DNA of 64,000 nt. It comes from Tetrahymena elliotti 4EA. Its lineage: Eukaryota; Ciliophora; Oligohymenophorea; Hymenostomatida; Tetrahymenidae. Below are positions 12,983 through 24,970 of the stretch, one piece after another. Within the stretch, counting starts at the first letter, position 1. Every line of letters starts with the position of its first letter. The translations under genes were made by a program, and so were the position numbers. The stretch spans positions 714,867-778,866 of the forward strand of contig JH720297.1 of NCBI GenBank assembly GCA_000231825.2, read 5' to 3'. The notes beneath the pieces were generated by a model that had not been told where the DNA came from, did not search any database, and worked only from the letters and a program-made list of their open reading frames with translations.

Positions 12983-14369
12983 TAAAGCTCGAAATTCATT
13001 CTGTAATTAGTATTTCCATGATTAATAAACAAAGTTGCTGAGTTTCGAAAAACAAATATTAAACTTAGCTAAAAATAAAATTCTAATTAATACTTGAATT
13101 GACTAACTTTAAAGCTATGAAACAAATAAAGTATTTTTAAAAAGAAAATTAGTGACCTAGCAATAACTATTTATAAAATATTTCAATTACATTCAAAAAA
13201 AACTTTAAAAACCCTCTTCATATTATTCTTGCCTGGCTAATCTTTTCCTATCTATAAGAGAATTAATCAATAAATTGATAACAAAATAATAGCCATTTAT
13301 TCTTTTCACCTTACTACTTACCTAACATATATAATCAAAATATTTGCTAATATTTATTTGAACTATTAATTAACTTATATCAAACAACAGATCTCATTAA
13401 TTAAAAAAGTTAATTGACTCATTATCCTTAACTCAAAATATTTATTAATCAGGTTAAATAATATAAATAAAATAAACTTTTTATCAAACAATAATAATAT
13501 TAATAATTTATAGTTTAATTTGTATATATCATCCATCGATCCATCTATCTTGTCTACCCATATTCACTAAATTTAATATTTCATTCAAATTCTAAAAATA
13601 TCAATTTTAATTTATATTTTTTATTAACTCTTTAAATTAGAATGAATATTTCTTTTGATCTAATAATAACATAACTCATTAAAGAAGAAAACAAAGGTAA
13701 TAATAAAAGAATTTTATTTATTTTTAAAATTATAAATAAAAAACTTGTGAAATAATTTTAAATCAATCAAATAAAAATAATAAATATTTGATATTAATTA
13801 TGAGTTGATAAATTTTATATTATAAATGGCTATTGATCGATCAAGATAGATACTGATAAAGCAAACTAATCTTTCTAAAATTAAAATTAATAATTCAGGA
13901 AATTAACAATATTCTCTAGTTATTATTTTATTTCAGAGCAAATTAAATAAGAAGAAATAAAAGGAAAAGGTCCATCTTTTTCAAGGGATAACAAATAATT
14001 GGATAGGTTTCTGTACTCAGTTTCAAATAAAAAAAATATTTATCTAAAAATTAAATTGTTTAAAAAAAAAGAAGCTTTTTTTATCAAAAAAGTCTTCAAA
14101 ACTAAATTTGTTCATTCATTTTAAAAATAAAAGGTATATTAAAAAGAAACAATTTAAAATAAAACTTATTCTATTTAAAATGCAAAGATGTATCCCAAAG
14201 TATACTTTTCTAAAGGAAAATAAAATTTAATATTTTGAAGCAAACATTGTCTTTATTCATGAATATGTCTTTAAATATATTTTTATAATTTATTTATTCA
14301 CCATTAAATTGTCTTCTTTTTGAATAATTTTTATGACTAAATATTTCATTAAGAAGTGTGTAAGTTTTT
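12983..14369. other. AT-rich convergent spacer
   Basis: Between convergent genes. Contains short repeats of ATCC/ATCT type near 13530-13560; no supported gene. Confidence 0.5.
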
Positions 14370-15168
14370 TCATTGTTTTTAATTTTGCTCATTATTTTAA
14401 TCTAATGATTAGAGTAGTTAATTCTACTATCTTTGCTTTTGTTTAATGTATTTTTGGTGCAAATATTCTGATAATCTAACATTTTATTTTAAATTCTTCA
14501 TTCTAATTCTATGTGGTTCTTTTGAATCACTATCTTTTAATGTTAAATCTGTGAATCCTTTTTTATATCATATATTAGTTAGTTATTTGTTAAGATTAAA
14601 ATACTTACTTGTTAAAAACATAGTGGTTTTTTCGTATCTATATTCTACATATTTAATATTTAATCCAAAATAAATAAAATTTAAATTTATTGAAGTTATT
14701 TTACATCCATATTTTAAAGCCACATGAAGAGCTGTTTCTTATTTATTATTTTATTCATTCATATTAAAAATATTTTTCATTTTGACCAACTCATTTAGAA
14801 TCTAGATAAAAATAAAATATGTATACAGTTTCAGCAAAAGTTATTATTTTTACTTAAAGATTTCCATAAATTGAAGCAAAGTGTTGACATTTATTTCCAG
14901 ATGCAGCATCTTTAATAGAAAAATTATACTTTTTATCACTAAAGTAGTGAAATAAATCCTATGAGCCATATTTACAGATATTAAAAATATTTTCAGAGTC
15001 ATTTGCAAATGATGAGTTAGTTTGCATTATATTTTTTTTTTATTTATCTATAAGCTTTAATAAAACAAGGTTGTCAGACTTGATTGCTATTTTAGCTAAA
15101 TCTGTCAACTCATTTTGATTTAATTTCTTAAGTTGTTGTTATAATGAGATATCTTCTTTGTAACTCAT
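14370..15168 (-). CDS. Small ankyrin-repeat protein
   Basis: 228 aa, exons 15168-14854, 14801-14609 and 14548-14370, in phase. An N-terminal helical region (residues 1-90) is followed by ankyrin repeats: FASIYGNLQILNELV across the first splice, then NNKQETALHVALKYG. The C-terminal 60 residues are basic and Gln-rich (LSEYLHQKYIKQKQ) without a clear repeat. Ankyrin repeats mediate protein binding; no catalytic domain is present and the partner is unknown. The second intron uses GTAAGT and an acceptor within TTCACAG; a nearer AG would bring a TGA into frame. The 3' end could be slightly different. Confidence 0.6.
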
Positions 15169-15538
15169 ATGTTTATCAATAAAATTTGTAGAAATTTCTT
15201 TATCAGATAATCAATAAATTATAGCTAAGCGATACTTTTTAGTATTAAGATATTTTGATTTTTAAAAACCTACTTAGCTTGCTAGATAAATAAATTAATT
15301 AGTTAATATTAAATATGTAGCAAATCTTTTTAAAATAAAACTCAATTAAATTTTTGAATTTCACAAATATAAAATTTAAATCATTTAAAAATTTCTACTT
15401 CTAAAAAAAGTTGCTAAAAGATACTTTCTCTCATAAATAGTAATGTTTAAACACAATTTACTCTTAACTTTAAACAAAACCCAATGATGAATATCTACTT
15501 TATTTATCTTGCTTTTTCAGTTATTTATAAAAGATCAA
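15169..15538. promoter_or_regulatory. Divergent intergenic region
   Basis: 370 bp between the starts of the ankyrin gene (minus) and a coiled-coil gene (plus); only A/T-rich sequence is visible. Confidence 0.4.
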
Positions 15539-17637
15539 ATGGAATTCAATCTCAGTAGTCTTGAAGAATTTGAGCAATTCACTTATGAAATGAAAGAGCT
15601 CTTTAAGGTAGATTTTACAATTTTTAAATGAATAAAGATGATATTTTCTTTTTAATTTATAAAGAAACTTCAAATACTTTTCAAGGATTTTGGGAACAAA
15701 TTACTAGATGTATGCAAAGATAAATAAAGTCAACATATTATGAACATCTTCAAAGAAAATGTTAAATCTAGTGTGGTTTAGTTTTCAGACATAGTAATTC
15801 AAATTATTTCTTGTCATGATATGTTTCATTTTTAAACCAAATTTAATATTTTAGGCTATGAATTTAAGCTCATCATTTTAGAACTAGTACACAAAGATGA
15901 AAGAAAAAGAAGTTTATTTATACAAACAAAGAAAAGAAGTAGCTAGATTGTTTTTTTATTTTATTTTTTAATTGATTGATTTTTGATCAAATTCCTGATA
16001 AATATAAATGATGATTTGTCTTTAATAAAAAGTTTATAAAAGTATACAAAAACAAGCAGAATTTAGTTAAAATAGCTAATGACTAATACAAAGTTTCTCT
16101 AAAAGAAATTAAAAAAACTAACAAGAATCCAAAATCTAGTTAGAAATCAGGTGGTAGTGAATCTTACCTTTCTGAAGCTATTTTCTATGATAAGCAAAGA
16201 AAAATTTTAGAAAAGAATTTGAAGTAGATTCAGAATGCACAAGATGAATTAGATGATCACGCAGCTGAATAAGCTAAGGTTATTTTTGAAGAGTTTACAG
16301 AAAGTATTTAATTTATGGAATCTAATCAGAAAGAGCTTTTTAAAGGGATGAATAAGCAATTTTCTGAGCTTCATAGCTATGTTAAAAACGAAATTCTTAG
16401 CAATCTAAATTAGTAAAATAAGCAAGCAGTGCAAAGCTATCAAAATACCTTGGTTTTCAGATTTAACTTTAACAAAAAATAAAAATAGTAAGATCATGAA
16501 TAAAGAAGAAGAAATTCTGCTAATTCATTTATTTAAATGACCCACAATGAAAGAAATGAAGATTAGAGTCCATTTTTAACTAGATCAAGAAGCTTTATAA
16601 ATTTATCAAATTTTAGTTAAAAGCCTAAATTGAATTCATAAAAAAAGCAAATTTCTTCGTTTTAAAGTTTCTAGGATGTTAATTCAAATAATGTAATAAA
16701 ACGCTCAAAAAACATTCAACAAGACATAATGATAGCTGATACATATCAACCTGAGTCTCAATTAAATTCTAAAAAATAGCAAATTGCCTCATATTCACCC
16801 TAGTTATCTAAAAAGTAATTGCAAGAAACTAGGTATTTCAAATAATAAAAATAGTAACAGTAAGGTAAAATATTATGCATGCAATTTATTTTTAATAAAT
16901 CTAAACAAAAAACCTCATGTTAAATTTTAAATAGTATACAGATTCTAACTTTGTTGTAAATTAATTTAATCAATCAATTCTTTTTCATCAATTAAAATTC
17001 ATTAGTTTTTTAATGAAAATATAAAATAATTAATTAATTTAACTCTATAGAAGAAGACCATGAGTATGAAGATAATTAAGATGAAGAGGAAGAAGAATAA
17101 GATACCAATTCCTTTGATGAAAACAATCAAATCAATTAGAATTTCTAATTAACAGAGAATAATGAGATTTCTAACAACTCAAAATATTCAGAAAATTCTA
17201 AACAAATGAGGATGTTCAATTCAAACTATAGTCTACTAACGGCTTCTAAGATGAGACAAGGTTAATCGTAAATGATGAATTAGTAAAGATAAATTACAAG
17301 ATAAAACAGCTAATACTATGCTCAAGGGAAAGAAAATAATTAAGAGCTTTAAAGCTTTTAATAATTTAAAAAATAAGGTCAGTAGGTTGAACAAATTTAG
17401 ATTATGCCAAATAGTTAGCTTAAAAATCGCTTTTCAAGTATTTAAGACAAAAATTAATATGAATATTAGGGCTAAAATATTCAAAGAATGACTCGAAGCA
17501 GTAAAAGCTACAAAAATACTCCAGTGAAATACAATCAAAATCCAGATTAAGTAAACAGCTTAATGCGTTATAGCCAAAAAAGAGTCAAATAGTTCAATTA
17601 GACTCCTAATTAATATGTAAGCAAAAATTATAATTGA
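15539..17637 (+). CDS. Coiled-coil protein, possibly BAR-like, with Gln-rich tail
   Basis: 566 aa, exons 15539-15607, 15665-15793, 15855-15938, 16033-16864, 17051-17637, all in phase. The first ~260 residues are helical and charged, with segments such as NQYTKMKEKEVYLYKQRKEF and KNKQNLVKIANDQYKVSLKE. This pattern recalls F-BAR/BAR helices, which bend membranes, but no diagnostic motif is present and another coiled-coil class is equally possible. The rest is Ser/Asn/Gln-rich with a short acidic block at the start of the last exon and a basic C-terminus. The short 5' exons were joined by requiring open phase. No function is assigned. Confidence 0.6.
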
Positions 17638-18578
17638 AAAATAATTTTAGCAATTGATTTATTGTGGAATTCGAGTAAATGCAATAGACAAATTCCAAAG
17701 AATGACAAAATTAAAATTGAGATTTTATTGCTGTATTGTTTATTTGTCTTTCATATTTGGTTGTTTAAAATAGATAAAAAATTATCTAATCTATTCAATT
17801 ACTTATTAAACAAAAAAAATATCAAAAAGTTACTTTCAACTCCTTTCCCACAAACAAAATTTATAAGTAGACTATAAAATAGTAAATAAGAGGGGGATAT
17901 TGGTTGACCAATTTTAAATTTACATTTATCAATTCGATAAAAATTAAAATTTTAATGCTAGCTTGGATCGTTCAATTAATAAAAAAGGGAAAGATCAGGG
18001 AAAAGAGGAATTTAAAAAAGTCAAGGAAATTTAGATGAATATTTTTTTATTAAGTTTTTTAGTTACTAGTGATTTTACTTGTTGATAAATTATATATTTA
18101 TATATATTTACAAATATTTTTATATTCAAAATTACTTTTTTTTAATATCATTAATTATTACTTTGATGATTATTTTCAAACATCTATTTTTATTCAATCA
18201 TGCATGAATGACTTACTCATTCATTCATTCATTCATTCAGTTATTATTAATTATTGATTTAGCATTCAAGCTGCTGTTCGTTGATGTAATTTAGCATTAA
18301 AATTGTCTTACAATTTAATATATTTATGTAGCTAGATAATTATTTAAATCAAGTTGTTTCACAAAATTAATTGCGATTTTTAAGATATTAATGAGATATT
18401 CCTTCCATATTAAGATTTGGTATTTTTATTTAAGTTTTTTTTGTAGAAATGTCATTAATATACAAGAGAGTTCATTTAGTAGGATTTAAAAAGTATACTT
18501 TTCAATGAGCTCTAGTTTGTTACGTTTACAAATATTAAGAAATTAAACTAATTTTTGTGGTGGATTTACTTCAATCAA
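17638..18578. other. AT-rich convergent spacer
   Basis: 3' regions of two convergent genes, with one tetranucleotide microsatellite (listed separately). No supported gene. Confidence 0.5.
18217..18239. repeat. (ATTC)n microsatellite
   Basis: About five and a half perfect copies of a 4-bp unit in the spacer upstream of the ARF-like gene's 3' end. Confidence 0.85.
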
Positions 18579-19163
18579 TCAAAAACCACTCTTTTGTTCG
18601 CGTACAAAATAATTTATAAGCTTATCTAATCCTTCTTGCAATCCTTCTCCACTTTTTGCAGAGCATTTTTGAATAAAAACATCTAAATCCAATTCGCTAT
18701 GCACCCCAGCTTCTTAAATTAAAGTATTGGCATCCAAAGCCTCATCAAGTTCAAATTTATTGAAGAGAACAAGGACTACAGACTCAGAATATCTCATCTC
18801 ATTACTAATTCTAGTAAGATCTTCCTTAACTCTCCACATATTCTATGTATCAGTTGAATCTATAACATAAATAACAGCATCAGCTTCTGCTAGATGGCAG
18901 CTCTATTATTTTTTATTCTGATGGTCAATATCATAAATCATAAAATCTAAATCATCCTTAACACATATTTATTCAATAGACATACTAGAACCTTCAGGGA
19001 CTGCTTATATGAAGGTGTTATGTTTCATTCTTTATAAGATGCTGGTCTTTCCAGATCCTTTCAAGCCAGCAAGAACTATCTTCTTTTTGTTAGTAACAAC
19101 ACTAGTCATATCCTTGTCATCTCCGTCCTTTAAAAATTTATTTCTTGTTGCAATACAGCCCAT
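18579..19163 (-). CDS. Divergent ARF-like small GTPase, probable N-terminal acylation
   Basis: 194 aa in a single exon. Begins MGCIAT: Gly2 followed by Cys3, a typical myristoylation plus palmitoylation site, so probably membrane-bound. The P-loop is intact (GLKGSGKTS, about residues 35-43) and a G5-like CSAKSG is near residue 170. However, the usual WDxGGQ of ARF proteins is replaced by YDIDHQ, so both glycines and the tryptophan are gone, and NKxD is replaced by NKFE. Other ARF features remain, such as DAVIYVIDSTD. It may bind GTP without normal switching, or serve as a pseudo-GTPase scaffold. The start is the only ATG giving the MGC terminus. Length fits ARF/ARL proteins. Confidence 0.8.
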
Positions 19164-19177
19164 TTTGTTAGTTTTTT

Positions 19178-19199
19178 ATTTGTTTGTTTGTTTGTTTGG
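19178..19199. repeat. (TTTG)n microsatellite in 5' region
   Basis: Five TTTG-type copies about 15 bp upstream of the ARF-like start codon, so probably transcribed in its 5' UTR. Confidence 0.8.
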
Positions 19200-20391
19200 A
19201 TTTAATATATAAATAGAATGCTTTTGTAAAAAACAAAGTTTTAATATCTATTTTTTGGATTATGCGTGAATCTTAATTATTAATTAATTATTAAAAAAGC
19301 TAAAGCTAATTTTTGATTTTGAGTTTTTTTAATTGTTTGTCAATATACCAAGTGAACCAACCATCTATACTATTTATTACTGTACAATTTTATTATCTTT
19401 ACATCTTAATAAAAAAGGGTTTTGAATATCATATTTAAAATAATCACTTCTCTAAACGCATTATTCATTTATATTTATTTTTAAATGGTGGTATCTATTA
19501 TATCTTAAGTTAATTATTCAAGCTGTTTTTTTCAATTTTAAAAATACACAAGGGAATGATTTAAAAGTTAATACTATTCTTACAAAGGAAATATTCATAA
19601 AATACATTACTAAACAATTAATCCTAATTAGCATAATCTATTAAAATAAATTCATTATTTAAAAATAAGTTCTCCCTTTTTTTTTTGAACAGTAATCGAA
19701 TCAAAATTAAAATTTTTATGATACAATTTGCAAATTTCCTTTAATCATTTCATTTTATTGGTTAAAAAAAATCATTTTCTTATTTAAAAATCCAGCACAG
19801 AAAATAAAATTTATTTTTCAACAAGATTTTCTTGAATTTGTTTAAAATTTATTTTTATTATTGATTTGTAACAATAAGATAATAGAAGATTACAGTCAAT
19901 TGAAGTAAAGAGATATTTAATTTCTATCAACCTAAATTAATAAAATTTAGTGCTAGAACTCCTATCAAAATATTTATTTTTCATGCTTTTTATTAATTTA
20001 TTTTCTTGCTATGCAGATGCGCTAAAATTAAAAGTAAGATAATTTATTAAGCACATTTCAAATAAATAAATCAAAGTTAGTTTTATCTTAAATTTTATGT
20101 AAACCTAGAATATATACCATCCAAAATTATTTATTGATTAATTATTTTATATTTATTAAATAATTTTCAAATTTATAAAAATGATTATGTTACTAAAAAT
20201 ATAAATTGAAATGTTATAGATTAAAAAAGATTATCAAAATTAATCAATTAGAGAAAGCCAAATAATTATATTTTTTGTACTATCTAATGAATTTCATATA
20301 CTTCAAAGAATAAAAAAACCACAAAAAAAGTAATAATTGAGAATTATTTTAATTTAAATTCATAAAATTATTTTAAATAAAGAATTTATTA
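19200..20391. other. AT-rich spacer
   Basis: A/T-rich sequence upstream of the ARF-like gene; nothing else recognised. Confidence 0.45.
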
Positions 20392-21690
20392 ATGGAGCAA
20401 AAGTAAATTGATGGAATAAGCAATTAAAATAATCAATTTAGTAAACAAATAAAAAGATTGAATTTATTGATCCTCAAAGCATGAATAATGATTATTTTAT
20501 TTAAAAATACTAAGATTAAATTTTAATGCTAGATGTAGGAAACATTGGTCTATAATATGATCTTTTATAAATTGATAAATAAAAAAATAATTAGAAGATC
20601 TATTGTTCTTTCTATCTAGTGATTAATCTAATGGATAGAAATTTTTGATTACTATATATAGATAAAAAGATAGTAAAAATATCTTTAATTTTACTGATAT
20701 AAAAAATAAATTACAATTTAATAAAATTATTAACATATTAATTCTTCTCAACAATAATTTTTAAATAAATTTATTGTTTGGACTTTTTAGCAATTATTTA
20801 TCAAAGTTTAGTCTTAAATAAGGAAAAATGTATTGTAAAAATTAAGATTTATCTTTCAAGTGAATTTTTGAATTTTAGAAAATAATATGTGTAAGTAACA
20901 TGATGGGAGATTGTTTCATAATAAATTGTATTTATTCATAAAATTTAAAGAAAAAATATTAAATAAAAGATCTTATTGAAAGGAATTTGAAAATATCTAT
21001 GATGCAAAAAATAATATTAACAAAGAATTGGTGTAAGTAAATATATTAACATATGTTGAAAATTAAAACTCATAATCAAATTTTAACTAGATATAAATAT
21101 TTATTATTAAAAAATAAGTTAAATTTGTCTATTATTCTACTTTGATAAAATTAGTAATAAACTTTAATTAAAAAAATTTACTTAATAAAATTTCTTAAAA
21201 TAATCATTTAAGTTTTATTATTTCACTAACTAATAAATAAATTCTAGAGTATACATAAAGTTTCTATTGAGAGTGTTTTAATTCTAAATTACTTTTATTT
21301 TCAGATTAAATTATTTTAATAAAAGTAAATCACTTTTTTAGAAATAATTATGAACTTAAATATTAATCAAGTATTATCTATTCTCTATTTCAAAATAAAA
21401 TAATTGAAAACACAATATTCAAGATTATTCTATATAATGAAAAAAGAAAAAACATAATTTGATGATATGAAAGAATTTATTTCTCAAAAATCTAGATTAA
21501 AAATATTAACTGAAATACTACAATTTATTTTATAAAATCTAAATAAAATAGAAACTAGTGATAGAGGAAGGGAAGGGAGGAGGAATAAATTATTTTAAAA
21601 GTTATATGTTTAAAATAAAATTCTAGTTCTAATTATTTTAAATTCCTTTTTATTAAAACAATTGAAAAAATTTTGAAATCTTTTATTTTC
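20392..21690 (+). other. Unassigned coding-like segments (gene with unresolved exons, or pseudogene)
   Basis: Several stretches read like protein in the ciliate code on the plus strand but in different frames: about 20425-20648 (contains LMLDVGNIGLQYDLL), 20660-20863 (FTDIKNKLQFNKIINILILL), 20905-21145, and 21437-21683 (SRLKILTEILQFILQN). An ATG is at 20392. The helical, Leu/Ile/Asn-rich character resembles superhelical repeat regions of very large proteins. I could not join the segments with in-phase GT..AG introns, and between them there are TGA codons. Either a multi-exon gene I failed to resolve or a decayed gene. No function is claimed. Confidence 0.3.
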
Positions 21691-22187
21691 TTCTGAAATA
21701 AATTCTTAATACTTTAATACCATTTTTTTTAACCTCTCTTTAGTTTAATGTTTTGTTAAATTAATATTTTATTAAAGTTGTTGCCCGCTTATTTTTTTGA
21801 ATTAGTTATTCAAAATTTTCGAAAATATAAAAATTTTAAGGATAAGAAATTAATTTTTAAACAAAAAATAAATTAAAAGATAAACCTTATTTAAAAAATC
21901 ATTTTTGCTCTACCTATATAGTAGATTGACCCCTCTTTATTTGTTTTGGAAAGATAGAATTGAAAGAACAACCAATCTTTTTAATAAGTTGGATTATTAA
22001 TCAAAAATAAATAGTTGATTCATTTGATTGATTGATAAATAGATAGATAGATACAATTTTGATTGATGATCAGATTCTGATTTTTTTATATGTGGCAGGA
22101 AAGATTTTATGCATTATTTTTGCAAACAATTGATTATTAAAAGAATATTTAATTAATTAAAGAAAACTAATAATTAGTATTTATTTG
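21691..22187. other. AT-rich spacer before RanBP9-like gene
   Basis: Contains GATT/GATA repeats around 22025-22053 about 140 bp upstream of the next start codon; otherwise featureless. Confidence 0.5.
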
Positions 22188-24679
22188 ATGAAGAATATTG
22201 ATTACAGTATCAGTAGTAGTAGTAGTCAAAATTTAAATCACTACCAGCAAATTTTACTCAATCCAGAATATTAGCCTGATAAATAAGGCTCACAAATTAG
22301 GATTCCCACTATAAAAAAGAAATACTCACCTAATTTAAAATTTTGTAATGATGGTGATTCAGTTAAATATATTAGAAGACCTACAGACACAACACTCGTT
22401 TATTCAGTATTTAATTCATTTTTTTTTGATATATGATACTTGTTGAAATAAGATTTTTTTTATCTTTTATTTTACTTTTAACTTTTAAATAGATATTTTA
22501 TAATATTATTTTTCTTTTATTTAGAATTTTTAGACAGATTATGTTAGCTCACGAGAGGATATCATCTTTTACTATGAAGTTGAAATGTTGAAAATGAGTG
22601 ATAGAAGGTTAGAATAAATCTATTATGTTATTATCAAAAAGCTAAGATTATTTATTATATAATATAGTGATATTTGTATTGGATTAGGGATAAACACTTT
22701 TCCTGTTCATAAATAGCCAGGATTTTCTAAAAAGTAAGCTTTTTTGGTTGTTTAGAGAAGGTTGCAATATTCTTTATTTTCTAAACAAATAAATAAATAG
22801 AGCAAAGTGTTCATTTGGCTGCAAAAAGAATGGTGAAATAAGATGTTCAAAAATAAAAGTAAAATATTTATTTATTTACTTCCAGCTTAAATGATGGTTT
22901 ATTAGTAAATGTTGTGTTTAAAATATTTTAGTCAACTTAAAGAATCAAGCCTTGGGGATAAGGAAATGTAATAGGATGTGGATATAATTATATTACAAAT
23001 GAGATATTCTTTACAAATGATGGTGAATATAAAGGTATTGAATAATTATTTTTTGTATGTTTATATGATGAAATAATAATTTTTAAATAAACTATTTTTT
23101 AATATTCAAGCTGCTTTTACTATAGTTAGAAACTATTTATTTATTGGAATAATTAGTCTTAGTTATTTTGAAGATAAGGTTCGGGTTAATTTTGGAAAGA
23201 AGCCATTTAAATTTGATATAAGATCTTTAATAGCTGATTATAAATCTCAAGTATGTAAGTAGATAAGCTGTTAAAAAACTGATGTATTTGAAATGCATAA
23301 ACTAATTTAGTAGTATCTTTATTTAAATGGTTATTTTGAGTCTCTTAAGTTATTTGAAAATCACACTAAATTAACTCCTATAAGTAGTCTGATGGAGTGT
23401 GAGGATAATTCTAATTAAACTAATTAAGGTATTCTTCTCTTAGGAAAAGATACATTTTAGAAGTCATCCTTTAGTTCAAGCAAGGAAAACTAACTATTGA
23501 GTTAAGATTTTAAGATAGAAAAAGATTTAAAGAAAGAAGAATAAGAAAATTTTTAAATGGAAGGATAGAATTTATTTCAAATATCAAATGTCTATGATGC
23601 TTATGATGATATTATGGAGCTGAGCAATAAATATTAAGACAATTCAGAAGAAGAATTTATACAAGCAAAGATTTAAAATGAGCTTAACAAAAGTGAAAGT
23701 GAAGAATCATCTAAAAATATTGATCATAAAAAAACAGGTAAAATAATTGAATCTGCTCTTATTCAAATTATTCAAGAAATTATGATGAAATATAATAGAG
23801 TTAGTCTAAAGTTAGTTTAAAACTCAAAAATATTTTCAAAGCTCATCATTGATGATTTTTTTTATTTTTATAGTGAGCATTGGGCATGAAATAGACTTAA
23901 AAAAAGAGAAAGTCTTAGATGAAGGTAAAGAAAAAAATTTAATATAAATTTTAAATGAAACAAGCTCAGATAAGAAAAATTCTGATAACGTTTAAGCTGA
24001 TAAACAAGCTATATTTGATTGCATCAGGAAAGGTATATAAATTGATTTAATTGTTTTATTTTTTATAAATTAAAATTTGATAAAATAGAAATATTAGCTT
24101 ATTTACAATAGATGGAATATGCTAAAATCATTGGTATTTTGTTCAAGAATTTTCCTAAAATTTTTGTGATAAATCCACAACTTGAAGGAAAACTTGTTAG
24201 TCTTTAGTTTTTGAAGTTGTATAAAGATGGAAAACAAGAAGAAAGCATGAAATATGCTTAAAATAATTTGAGATAAATGAGTGATATTAAATTTGAATGC
24301 CTTGATAAGATTGGTTAAATGAGGATTTTATCTAAATTAGTAAATATTTTTCGAGCTGCTAAACATATTTTAAGATCATTACTTTATAATAACTAGGATA
24401 TTTTAGGCGCCTTTTGTTATGAAAACATAGAAAATACTCATTTAAATTTGTTGATGTAACCTTATACTTAATCAAAATTATGGGAGGAAATTAATACAGT
24501 CTTATTATGTATATTTTTCTATTTATGAATTTTTTTAATTTATGAATAATAAATAAAATAAAGAACATTTTGGATATAGAGATGAAAGCAATTTACAAAT
24601 AATTTTAAAGTAAGTCAACTTGATTTAGAATAAAATGAGAGAAAATTAAATGTTTGAAAGTGGAATGTATAAGATTTGA
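22188..24679 (+). CDS. RanBP9/RanBP10-like SPRY-LisH-CTLH-CRA protein
   Basis: About 616 aa from nine in-phase exons: 22188-22406, 22525-22607, 22668-22733, 22801-22858, 22932-23034, 23111-23737, 23874-24032, 24089-24508, 24564-24679. SPRY domain about residues 75-250, with GNVIGCGYNYITNEIFFTND and VNFGKKPFKFDIR. LisH follows (HKLIQQYLYLNGYFESLKLF), then an acidic Ser-rich linker, CTLH (IRKGEILAYLQQ-like, then FPKIFVINPQLEGKL), and a CRA region ending in NLQIILKQVNLIQNKMREN. This domain order is that of RanBPM, a core subunit of the GID/CTLH E3 ubiquitin ligase. The acceptor of intron 1 is ambiguous by 9 bp (22525 or 22534), both in frame. The final small exon was included because it completes the CRA fold. 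Confidence 0.87.
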
Positions 24680-24970
24680 TTTCGCACACAATATGTAGAC
24701 TCTAAACTGAAGAGAGTGAAATATATTTCAATATGATTTGATGTATTTAATAATTAACTAATATACCAAAATTAATATAAATAAAATAAAAATATTATTG
24801 TTAATAAACCATACTAATTAAATTTACTTTAAACTTTATGTTATTCTTATTTATTCTTTTTATTTCAATCTTACTTTCTTTTAATTCATCATTGTCTGTT
24901 TGTTCTTCAATTTATAAAAACAATTTTAGAAGAAATTTTTGTTTAATTTTATATAAAAATGATTAGCTCT

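Noticed and set aside
17662..17877. Open frame of 71 codons on the plus strand
   Set aside because: Lies just after the TGA of the coiled-coil gene, has no protein-like pattern and no matching upstream exon; treated as 3' region.
18217..18239. CRISPR-like or structured repeat array
   Set aside because: A simple perfect tetranucleotide microsatellite without spacers; the same holds for the other short repeats in the window.
20660..20863. Fragment of an IP3/ryanodine receptor-type repeat domain
   Set aside because: The helical Leu/Ile/Asn pattern is suggestive but no specific motif supports it; left unassigned.
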